Source of the DNA: Desulfobacterales bacterium
Lineage (GTDB): Bacteria > Desulfobacterota > Desulfobacteria > Desulfobacterales > 4be13
Direction of reading: 5' to 3'
DNA: 15,173 nt
Assembly: GCA_029934695.1 (NCBI GenBank)
Contig: JAOZLU010000014.1
Location: forward strand, 1 to 15,173
The notes beneath the pieces were generated by a model that saw only the letters and a list, made by a program, of their open reading frames with translations, searched no databases and was not told where the DNA came from. The translations under genes were made by a program, and so were the position numbers. Positions 5,252 through 11,534 of the stretch are shown piece by piece; position 1 is the first letter of the stretch, and each line of letters opens with the position of its first letter.

Positions 5252-7381
5252 ATGTCAGAACATCCTGAAAAGGAAAAATGGGTAGGACTTGCAACAAAAC
5301 TGCTGAAGGGAAAATCTCCGGACGCGCTGAACTGGAAAACCGCGGAAGGTATTGAGGTAAAACCGTTATACACTGCTGAGGATATTGAGGGACTGGAATC
5401 CGTGAACACGCTTCCGGGAATGGCACCTTATGTGCGTGGACCTATGGCGACCATGTACGCGGGACGCCCCTGGACCATCCGCCAGTATGCCGGTTTTTCC
5501 ACCGCGAAGGAATCCAACGCGTTTTACAGGAGAAACCTTGCCGCAGGCCAGAAAGGGCTTTCAGTGGCCTTTGACCTTGCCACGCACCGGGGCTATGATT
5601 CGGATCATCCCAGGGTTGCAGGTGATATCGGCAAAGCCGGGGTTGCGGTGGATTCGGTCGAGGATATGAAAATTCTTTTTGATCAGATTCCCCTGGATCA
5701 GATGTCGGTGTCCATGACCATGAACGGTGCGGTGCTTCCCATTCTCGCTGGCTACATTGTGGCTGCGGAAGAACAGGGTGTCAAACAGGAGCATCTCATG
5801 GGGACAATTCAGAATGACATCCTCAAGGAATACCTCACCCGGAACACCTATATTTATCCGCCCACGCCTTCCATGCGGATCGTGTCCGACATCATCGGAT
5901 ATTGTTCTCAGAACATGCCCAAATACAACACCATCAGCATCAGCGGCTATCACATGATGGAAGCGGGTGCGGATTCCGTGCTTCAGACCGCTTTCACCCT
6001 GGCGGACGGAGTGGAATATGTCCGCGCGGCCATGAATGCGGGGCTGGATGTTGACGCGTTTGCCCCGCGGCTGTCTTTTTTCTTTGGCGTGGGAATGAAC
6101 TTCTTCATGGAGATCGCCATGCTCCGGGCCGCCCGTTTCCTGTGGCATCGCCTCATGAGCCAGTTCAACCCGAAAAATCCGAAATCCGTGATGCTGCGGA
6201 CCCACGTTCAGACCTCCGGCTGGAGTCTCACCGCACAGGACCCGTACAACAACGTCATCCGAACCACGCTTGAGTGTCTGGCTGCCGCATTGGGTGGTAC
6301 ACAGTCGCTGCATACCAACTCCTTTGATGAGGCGGTGGGCCTTCCCACGGATTTCTCCGCGAGAATCGCCAGAAACACTCAGATCATTGTTCAGGAAGAA
6401 TCCCAGATATGCCACGTCGTTGATCCCCTGGGCGGATCATATTATATTGAGTCGCTGACCGACAGTATTATTCAGGAAGCGCAGAAGATCATTGACGAGG
6501 TGGAAAAAATAGGCGGCATGGCCAAGGCCATTGAAACCGGAATGCCCAAGATGCGTATCGAGGAATCCGCTGCCCGGAAACAGGCCAGGATTGACCAGGG
6601 CAAAGAGGTGATCGTGGGTGTGAACAAATATCAGATCGAGGAAGATATTGATATTGATGTTCTTGAAGTGCCGGCTGCTGTCCGTGATGAGCAGATTGCC
6701 CGGTTGAAAGAGATCAAGGCATCACGGGACAGTGCGGCAGTGGAACAGGCCCTTAACGCCATAACCAAAGGTGCGGAATCCGACGGCAACCTGCTGGAAC
6801 TCTGCATTGCCGCGATGCGTACCAGAGCAACGGTCGGGGAGGTTTCAGAGGCCATGGAAAAAGTTTTTGGTCGCTATACCGCGACAACCCAGTGCATTTC
6901 AGGTGTATATGCTTCTGAGTACGGAGAGAGCGAAGTCATTGACAGCATCCGGAAAAGAACCGATGCCTTTGCGGAAAAAGAAGGGCGGAGACCGAGAATC
7001 CTTGTCACCAAAATGGGACAGGACGGCCATGACCGAGGCATCAAGGTCATTGCCACGGCTTATGCGGATCTTGGTTTTGACGTGGATATCAGTCCCATGT
7101 TCCAGACGCCTGAGGAAGCCGCCAAAATGGCAGTGGAGAATGATGTCCACATTGTCGGTGCGTCAAGTCTGGCAGCCGGACACAAGACCTTGGTTCCCCA
7201 GCTCATTGAGGCCCTGAAAAAACAAGGGGCTGACGATGTTATGGTGATCGCGGGAGGCGTGATTCCTCCGGGAGATTATGATTTCCTTTATGAGAAAGGA
7301 ACAGCCCTGGTATTCGGACCTGGGACGCCTATCACGGAGTCTGCAAACAAAGTGCTGAATATGCTGGAAAAACAGACATGA
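5252..7381 (+). CDS. mcm: Methylmalonyl-CoA mutase, full-length single chain
   Basis: A 709-residue adenosylcobalamin enzyme interconverting (R)-methylmalonyl-CoA and succinyl-CoA. The N-terminal substrate-binding TIM barrel covers about residues 20-540. It includes the conserved IRQYAGFSTA block (Tyr79) and SGYHMMEAGA, whose His234 corresponds to the active-site His of the Propionibacterium enzyme. The C-terminal B12 domain (about 580-709) has the base-off motif GQDGHDRG with His593, then GASSLAAGH and AGGVIPPGD. All hallmark motifs of a catalytic chain are present, so it is the active type rather than the non-catalytic small subunit. A strong ribosome site (AAGGAG) precedes the ATG. The stop codon overlaps the meaB start (ATGA), which implies translational coupling. 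No indel or odd codon use is seen. Confidence 0.97.
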   Translation: MSEHPEKEKWVGLATKLLKGKSPDALNWKTAEGIEVKPLYTAEDIEGLESVNTLPGMAPYVRGPMATMYAGRPWTIRQYAGFSTAKESNAFYRRNLAAGQKGLSVAFDLATHRGYDSDHPRVAGDIGKAGVAVDSVEDMKILFDQIPLDQMSVSMTMNGAVLPILAGYIVAAEEQGVKQEHLMGTIQNDILKEYLTRNTYIYPPTPSMRIVSDIIGYCSQNMPKYNTISISGYHMMEAGADSVLQTAFTLADGVEYVRAAMNAGLDVDAFAPRLSFFFGVGMNFFMEIAMLRAARFLWHRLMSQFNPKNPKSVMLRTHVQTSGWSLTAQDPYNNVIRTTLECLAAALGGTQSLHTNSFDEAVGLPTDFSARIARNTQIIVQEESQICHVVDPLGGSYYIESLTDSIIQEAQKIIDEVEKIGGMAKAIETGMPKMRIEESAARKQARIDQGKEVIVGVNKYQIEEDIDIDVLEVPAAVRDEQIARLKEIKASRDSAAVEQALNAITKGAESDGNLLELCIAAMRTRATVGEVSEAMEKVFGRYTATTQCISGVYASEYGESEVIDSIRKRTDAFAEKEGRRPRILVTKMGQDGHDRGIKVIATAYADLGFDVDISPMFQTPEEAAKMAVENDVHIVGASSLAAGHKTLVPQLIEALKKQGADDVMVIAGGVIPPGDYDFLYEKGTALVFGPGTPITESANKVLNMLEKQT

Positions 7382-8406
7382 TAAGCAATGATCCTCAGTA
7401 TTATGTTCAGGGTGTGCTGGAGGGGAACCGGCGAATACTTTCCAAGACTATTACGCTGATCGAAAGCTCGGTTCCCGCACATCAGGAACTGAGCCGCGTC
7501 ATTGTGGATGCCCTGCTTCCTCATACCGGAAACTCGGTCCGTCTCGGGATCACAGGGGTTCCGGGTGTGGGGAAGAGTACCTTTATAGAAAGCTTCGGCG
7601 TGATGCTTACGCGTGACAAGACCCATCCGCTCAAGAAGGATATGGAACTGTGCAAGTCGCACAAAGTGGCTGTTCTCGCAGTTGATCCCAGCAGCACAAA
7701 GAGCCGCGGGAGCATCATGGCAGACAAAACGCGTATGGAAAGGCTTTCTGTCGAGACGAGGGCCTTTATCCGGCCCTCCCCCTCAGGGGGGACCCTCGGG
7801 GGTGTCGCGAGAAAAACCAGGGAAACCATGCTGACCTGCGAAGCAGCAGGCTTTGACGTGATCATTGTTGAGACGGTGGGAGTAGGCCAGTCTGAAACCA
7901 CAGTTGCCTCCATGGTTGATTTTTTTCTGGTCCTCATGCTGGCAGGCGCGGGAGATGAGCTTCAGGGAATAAAAAAAGGAGTTCTGGAAATAGCCGACGG
8001 CATTGCCATCAACAAGGCAGACGGCGACAATGTTGAAAAAGCTGAAAGAGCAAGGCGTGAATATGAATCTGCTCTGCACCTTCTGAAGCCCTCGTCGCCT
8101 GTCTGGATGCCCCCTGTGCTGACGTGCAGCGCCCAGGAGATGACCGGTCTCGGGAATATATGGGATACCATTCTGGAATACCGGGAACGTCTTATGAATG
8201 TGGGTGAGTTGAAAGAAAAACGTCAGAAGCAGGCATTGGACTGGATGTGGGCCTTGGTGGAAGAGGGACTCAGGGATCGGTTTTATAAAAACCCCGAGGT
8301 TAAAAAAATACTGTCAAGGGTGACGCGGGAAGTGGAAAAAGGAGCGACCGCGCCGACGATTGCAGCGTCTCATCTGATGAGGTTGCTTGATAAGCATCCT
8401 GTTTAG
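7378..8406 (+). CDS. meaB: MeaB-type G-protein chaperone of methylmalonyl-CoA mutase
   Basis: A 342-residue P-loop GTPase of the MeaB/MMAA (ArgK) family, which gates cofactor loading and protects the mutase from inactivation. Walker A is GVPGVGKST (60-68). The VDPSSTKSRGSIMADKTRM block (about 102-120) is the family's Mg/switch region. ETVGVGQSE is the switch II region, and NKAD (212-215) gives guanine specificity. A C-terminal helical dimerisation arm follows. Its ATG overlaps the mutase stop codon, a common arrangement that fits the physical interaction of the two proteins. A G/C-rich run around 7770-7800 (PSPSGGTLGGVA) is coding. The pathway operon is interrupted directly after this gene. 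Confidence 0.95.
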   Translation: MISNDPQYYVQGVLEGNRRILSKTITLIESSVPAHQELSRVIVDALLPHTGNSVRLGITGVPGVGKSTFIESFGVMLTRDKTHPLKKDMELCKSHKVAVLAVDPSSTKSRGSIMADKTRMERLSVETRAFIRPSPSGGTLGGVARKTRETMLTCEAAGFDVIIVETVGVGQSETTVASMVDFFLVLMLAGAGDELQGIKKGVLEIADGIAINKADGDNVEKAERARREYESALHLLKPSSPVWMPPVLTCSAQEMTGLGNIWDTILEYRERLMNVGELKEKRQKQALDWMWALVEEGLRDRFYKNPEVKKILSRVTREVEKGATAPTIAASHLMRLLDKHPV

Positions 8407-8446
8407 AACGGATTATGCTGGAAGGAAGCTCCGGAATCCAGCTATA

Positions 8447-8505
8447 GTGCGCTTCAGCGTACTTTCGCTTTCAGCCGGGGGATTTTATCCCTCGGCTTTC
8501 AGCGA
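8447..8505 (+). other. Structured untranslated leader with two stem-loops
   Basis: GTGCGC-TTCA-GCGTAC (8447-8462) forms a 6-bp stem with one G-U pair. AGCCGGGGGA (8473-8482) pairs with TCCCTCGGCT (8488-8497), 10 bp with one G-U, capped by TTTTA. It is extended outside a symmetric TTC/TTC internal loop by TCGCT/AGCGA (8465-8469 and 8501-8505). No T-run follows. It could end the meaB transcript or act in the leader of the HicB-like gene, whose start is 13 bases on. Confidence 0.55.
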
Positions 8506-8517
8506 CTGAGGAGAGAC

Positions 8518-8805
8518 ATGAAACCTTTAAAAGCATTAACAGGAACGATAGAAAACTTTCCTGGCTTATATCTGAATATTTTATTGACCGACGAAGATGA
8601 GATGATCGTGGCGAGGTGTCTTGACTTTTCAGTTTCAAGTCATGGCAAAGATGAACAGGATGCCCTTGTCTCACTTAGTGACAGCATAGCAGATTACCTT
8701 GATCATGCCTTACAGCATGGGGCTTTTGATGCAATCATTGACCCTGAAGGGATGGGCTTTGGAAAATTTTCAGAGAGCAGAGACTTCGAGAGGAATCTGC
8801 AATGA
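8518..8805 (+). CDS. HicB-like antitoxin
   Basis: A 95-residue protein with the HicB-type partial RNase H-like fold. Strands LYLNILLTDEDEMIVARCLD are followed by FSVSSHGKDEQDALVSLSDS, a helix (IADYLDHAL) and a tail. This is the HicB pattern of a strand pair, a glycine/serine turn and an alanine-leucine helix. It lacks an obvious C-terminal DNA-binding domain, so it is a short HicB form. GAGGAGA lies just before the ATG. A HicA-like fragment follows at 8857, in the hicB-hicA order. Because the toxin side is truncated, this antitoxin probably has no local partner. Confidence 0.65.
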   Translation: MKPLKALTGTIENFPGLYLNILLTDEDEMIVARCLDFSVSSHGKDEQDALVSLSDSIADYLDHALQHGAFDAIIDPEGMGFGKFSESRDFERNLQ

Positions 8806-8856
8806 CAGAAAAAAACGCCGGCACTTTGAAAGTGAATGAAACATCTGAGATATGTT

Positions 8857-8994
8857 ATGCCTAAAATGTTGGAATTACGAAAAGTAGTTGCTATTCCCAG
8901 GAATTACGGGATTGAATTTGATTTCAAAAGCGGCGGGAGACACACAGAATATGAAAACCATTACGATCCAAATCCCAGATGCTTCTCTGGCTGA
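8857..8994 (+). pseudogene. Truncated HicA-like toxin fragment
   Basis: Forty-five codons from the ATG at 8857. MPKMLELRKVV, then NYGIEFDFKSGGRHTEYEN, resembles the HicA double-stranded-RNA-binding fold: an N-terminal helix, a Gly-rich loop and the catalytic-type His (here in GGRH). HicA proteins usually continue with a short strand and a Pro-His motif. Here the frame instead runs into the start of the next antitoxin gene (8951) and ends in an unrelated tail (PNPRCFSG). It looks cut off by arrival of the RHH/PIN pair. The family call is tentative because the fragment is short. Confidence 0.4.
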
Positions 8995-9211
8995 GGAAAT
9001 AGAACAGATAGCCAGAGAAACAGGGAAAAGTTTGAACCAATTGATTACAGAGGCAATGAAACAATGGCTGGAGATACGAAAAAATAAGCAGTCAGGTGAG
9101 ATATATCACGATATGGATCATCTTTTCGGGAAATGGTCTCAGGAGGAATTTGAAATGATCCAGGGAAAAATTGATTCCGAGAGAAAAATTGACGAGGAAC
9201 TATGGCAATAA
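8951..9211 (+). CDS. Ribbon-helix-helix antitoxin of a PIN-toxin pair
   Basis: An 86-residue protein. The N-terminal strand TITIQIPDASLAEEIE followed by two helices (EQIARETGKSLNQL and ITEAMKQWLE) is a ribbon-helix-helix DNA-binding domain. The C-terminal half (FGKWSQEEFEMIQGKI and onward) is the acidic toxin-binding tail. I chose ATG 8951, where the RHH strand begins. An upstream in-frame TTG at 8888 would only add translated HicA-like sequence. It overlaps the toxin start by 10 bases, as in vapBC operons. As in the family, it would neutralise the toxin and repress its own promoter. It appears intact. Confidence 0.8.
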   Translation: MKTITIQIPDASLAEEIEQIARETGKSLNQLITEAMKQWLEIRKNKQSGEIYHDMDHLFGKWSQEEFEMIQGKIDSERKIDEELWQ

Positions 9212-9596
9212 AAAATCTGCTTATTGATACCAATATTTACTCGTATGCTCTCAAAAATGAGCCGCACGTCGTATCCGTCTTGCAACAGGCGTATAAGATA
9301 GGTATTTCCACCATCAGTATCGGTGAATTGTTGTCCGGTTTTAAAAAAGGTTCCAAAGAAAAAGAGAACAGGAAAGAGTTGAAAGGTTTTTTGGGGACAC
9401 CACGAGTCCGAATTTACGGCATTGATGAGGGACCGCAGAATTTTATGCTGATATACTGAATGCTTTAAGAGAGATAGGAAAACCAATTCCGACTAACGAT
9501 ATATGGATTGCATCTGTCGCTTTTCAACACGGATTGAAACTGTTTTCAAAAGATCGGCACTTTAAATACATACCAGAATTGCCCTTGATTGATTAA
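9202..9596 (+). pseudogene. PIN-domain (VapC-like) toxin with one frameshift
   Basis: The first frame opens NLLIDTNIYSYAL (Asp9) and continues through STISIGELLSGF (Glu42), the first two acidic metal ligands of a PIN ribonuclease. It stops at 9457-9459. Reading continues without loss of sense one frame over from about 9429: TAEFYADILNAL, PTNDIWIASVAFQHG (third Asp) and LFSKDRHFKYI, ending at the TAA at 9594-9596. A lost base in the G-run of GATGAGGGACC explains this. The repaired protein is about 131 residues, normal for VapC. As it stands, the ORF loses part of the active site, so the toxin is probably dead while its antitoxin is whole. Confidence 0.75.
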
Positions 9597-9735
9597 ATGA
9601 AAATAATCTGAAATTAACAAATGAAAATGTTTGCCAGCGTCTGCTGTAAAAACGTCGGTAAGCAAAATGGATGTTGACGAAATCAAAAGTATGATATATA
9701 TGCATTTGCATTACTAAGCAAATAATACAGATAAT

Positions 9736-9992
9736 ATGATTACTGTTCTCAGTTGTCAGGATAATTTTGACTTGGAAAAGCCCGGATTTACAGGAATACT
9801 TTAAAAAATGGCATCTGGAACACAGACTGCTGACAATGAAATTTTCTATTTATCAGAAATATTTAAAGAACTGAAATCTCAAAATATAAAAATTTGGATG
9901 AATCTGTCAGAAAACAGATGGTGGATACTGAACCAAGTATTTTTCAAAACACAGGATAAGGAAACATTCAGAGCCTGTTATTGAAAAATTGA
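9736..9992 (+). pseudogene. Unidentified decayed gene spread over three frames
   Basis: I do not recognise it. From the ATG at 9736 protein-like sequence runs MITVLSCQDNFDLEKP. It continues in the next frame from 9782 (PDLQEYFKKWHLEHRLLTMK) and in a third from about 9890 (NLDESVRKQMVDTEPSIFQN), ending near 9992. A 58-codon open frame at 9808-9984 cuts through the same bases but mixes these frames, so I do not count it as a gene. The stretch 9597-9735 before it is AT-rich and I see nothing in it. Confidence 0.4.
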
Positions 9993-10081
9993 AATTTCAG
10001 TGACTGTAATTGCGTATTTCGTGAACTGAGATAGACAAACCTTCAGATACGATAATTTTTGTGTTGATTAAGGATAAAAAA

Positions 10082-10308
10082 ATGTCAAGTTGGAATGAAA
10101 TTGATCCCCTTATGAAACTGGAACGGATCCGTGTTCTGCCCTTGAGCGGGGAGATGCAATTTATCAGATGTTTCTTACGGAAAAATCACCATTTTATACT
10201 TGCATGAAATATGTTGTTTTTGAGGTTTTACGTTTGTCTGCGGATGATTTTAAACGCATGAGCAATACCTACAGAAAATATAAAGGGTTTGCATTTGCAG
10301 ACTGTTAG
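10082..10308 (+). pseudogene. Unidentified small gene with one frameshift
   Basis: The ATG at 10082 gives MSSWNEIDPLMKLERIRVLP, then stops at a TGA in the first frame. One added base in the CCC run near 10138 restores a continuous protein, LERGDAIYQMFLTEKSPFYT onward, ending KYKGFAFADC at the TAG 10306-10308, about 75 residues. AT-rich, in line with its neighbours. No family recognised. 9993-10081 before it shows nothing further. Confidence 0.45.
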
Positions 10309-10383
10309 TCTGCTGATTACGATATATTATCATTTTCCGAAACGCGCTTATGATTGGAAAAACCATAACCGGGACTTCGCTCC

Positions 10384-10662
10384 ATGTCTGATCATATTTT
10401 AAACAAAATCAGAGAGAAAATCCGTACCCGCAGGTATGTGATGACAATACACGCTGAAGAGGAGATGGATGATGACGGGCTTACGATTTTCGACATCGAA
10501 CACTGTCTGCTCACAGGCGAAATTACAGAATCCAGAAAGACAGGCGAGCGGAAATATCTTGTCAGAGGAAAGAGCCTCAGCGGCAACGAGACAGCCGTTG
10601 TAACCAAGTTGGGCATCACCGGAACTCTGGCTATAATCACCGTATATCTTGAGGAGAACTGA
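10384..10662 (+). CDS. DUF4258-family protein, probable RelE-like toxin
   Basis: A 92-residue protein matching the DUF4258 pattern. A basic helix (IREKIRTRRYV) is followed by MTIHAEEEMDDDGLTIFDIE with the family's His and acidic residues. Then come LLTGEITESRKTGERKYLVRG and a final strand LAIITVYLEE. DUF4258 proteins are commonly paired with a following YgiT/MqsA-type zinc-finger antitoxin, and such a gene, broken, starts 7 bases downstream. In the family the role is probably that of an mRNA interferase-like toxin, which is inference here. The gene itself is whole, so it would be a toxin with a damaged partner. Confidence 0.75.
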   Translation: MSDHILNKIREKIRTRRYVMTIHAEEEMDDDGLTIFDIEHCLLTGEITESRKTGERKYLVRGKSLSGNETAVVTKLGITGTLAIITVYLEEN

Positions 10663-10669
10663 GACAATT

Positions 10670-10897
10670 ATGATGTGTGACATTTGCGGGAAAAAAAATG
10701 CACGTATCCGTCATATTACCCGGAGTTACGGCAAGGGCGCAAAACTGCTGATCATTGAGAATATTCCGGCAGTCAGATGCCCTTCCTGAGGGGAAACCTA
10801 TCTGTCTGCTGACACCCTGCATGAGATTGAGCTTATAAAGCTTCACAGCGAAAATTTTGCCGCGAGACGCAATATTCCGGTTGCGGATTTTGCATGA
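10670..10897 (+). pseudogene. YgiT/MqsA-type zinc-finger antitoxin with two lesions
   Basis: The start MMCDICGKKNARIRHITRSYG carries the first CxxC of a YgiT-type zinc finger. The first frame stops at a TGA within 30 codons. One lost base in the A-run at 10741-10743 restores LLIIENIPAVRCPS, but then a TGA (10786-10788) stands exactly where the fourth zinc Cys of CPSC-GE would be. Beyond it the same frame continues with sense (GETYLSADTLHEIELIKLHS, then NIPVADFA) to 10897. Two independent lesions mean the antitoxin is not made in full. It follows the DUF4258 toxin-like gene by 7 bases. Confidence 0.65.
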
Positions 10898-11151
10898 TAT
10901 ATTTTTTGAAAAACTGCATGAGCTTGAAAAACAGTGGGATATCATCTTTTCAGCGGAATGGCTGCCTGAAAAGGAAAAATCAGCCTGCTGTCGTGATGGA
11001 AGTTCTTGAACAAACATTGATCCAAAGTGAACAGGATACGGGCAGTACATATTTTCGGGAACCGTTAAATATTGCTCTTGGTTTGATTGACAGAGATGGC
11101 ATTTTAATCAGTTTTCATTATGACAGCCGAAGATTTGAGCCTTATTCCTGA
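10894..11151 (+). pseudogene. Unidentified gene with one frameshift
   Basis: An 85-codon frame is open from ATG 10894, but its first third (MIYFLKNCMSLKNSG) is less protein-like than the neighbouring frame over the same bases (FFEKLHELEKQWDIIFSAEW, then LPEKEK). The sense frame returns near 10975-10982 (A/G-rich run) as NQPAVVMEVLEQTLIQSEQD, then LNIALGLIDRDGILISFHYD, ending FEPYS. I read one ancestral gene of about 85 residues with a single-base loss. No family recognised. Its start overlaps the end of the YgiT-like remnant. Confidence 0.45.
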
Positions 11152-11175
11152 AATATCGTCTATCCTTCAATAAAG

Positions 11176-11355
11176 ATGGGAGATACATTGAAAGAGGAAA
11201 AGAAGTATTGTTTTATTGTTATCGGAGAAACTGACTGGAGAGCCATCGAAGAAACGGTTTATCTTAATCAGGTTCCAGGATTGGCAAAAAGTATTCTGAA
11301 AGCATCCGAAGAACCTCTTTCTGAAGGAACACCTTTGAAGGAACTTGACTGGTAA
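11176..11355 (+). CDS. Phd/YefM-type antitoxin C-terminal region (orphan)
   Basis: A 59-residue protein. TDWRAIEETVYL, then VPGLAKSIL and the final KELDW, match the C-terminal toxin-binding half of Phd/YefM antitoxins, which typically read W-x-A-I-x-E-T-x-Y-L, then P-G, then E-E-L-x-W at the end. The usual N-terminal DNA-binding part, about 40 residues, is missing or reduced to MGDTLKEEKKYCFIVIG. No YoeB/Txe-like toxin follows; 11356-11534 holds hairpins and a leader only. It is either a trimmed antitoxin, possibly able to bind a toxin made elsewhere, or a remnant. Confidence 0.55.
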   Translation: MGDTLKEEKKYCFIVIGETDWRAIEETVYLNQVPGLAKSILKASEEPLSEGTPLKELDW

Positions 11356-11400
11356 GTTGGAGACTTTGCCAAACTACAAGTTTGGCACTCCAGACAACTT
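11354..11400. other. Long stem-loop after the orphan antitoxin
   Basis: A perfect 8-bp stem TGCCAAAC (11367-11374) / GTTTGGCA (11380-11387) closes a TACAA loop. It is extended by GGAG/CTCC and then AAGTTG (11354-11359) / CAACTT (11395-11400) with small bulges. There is no T-run, so it is not a textbook terminator, though it could stabilise or end the upstream transcript. A related CAAAC/GTTTG hairpin follows the 12S-like gene (13092-13110). Confidence 0.6.
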
Positions 11401-11534
11401 CATTTGAAGACAGGTCACTCTATGAACAAAACAACAAGGATTCGGTTTAGCAAGGATTTTTCTGACTTATCCTTACCAATCCCTAAGTAGTTACACAATA
11501 ATAACCAACCTGAAACAATGAAAGGAACAAACGA

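Noticed and set aside
7768..7803. C-run followed by G-run within meaB that could fold into a strong hairpin
   Set aside because: It encodes a Pro/Ser/Gly-rich segment of MeaB in an uninterrupted frame; no sign of a separate function.
9808..9984. A 58-codon open frame
   Set aside because: Its bases carry better protein-like sequence in two other frames, so it is a composite of a decayed gene rather than a gene.
10786..10788. TGA at the position of a zinc-finger Cys, a possible selenocysteine codon in a selenoprotein-rich lineage
   Set aside because: The same gene has a frameshift at the A-run upstream, so the TGA is not reached in frame from the start, and I see no convincing SECIS-like hairpin just downstream. 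A nonsense change in a pseudogene is simpler.
11422..11490. A 22-codon ORF (MNKTTRIRFSKDFSDLSLPI and on) before the 12S-like gene
   Set aside because: No clear ribosome site, too short to judge, and no family match; it may be a remnant or chance.
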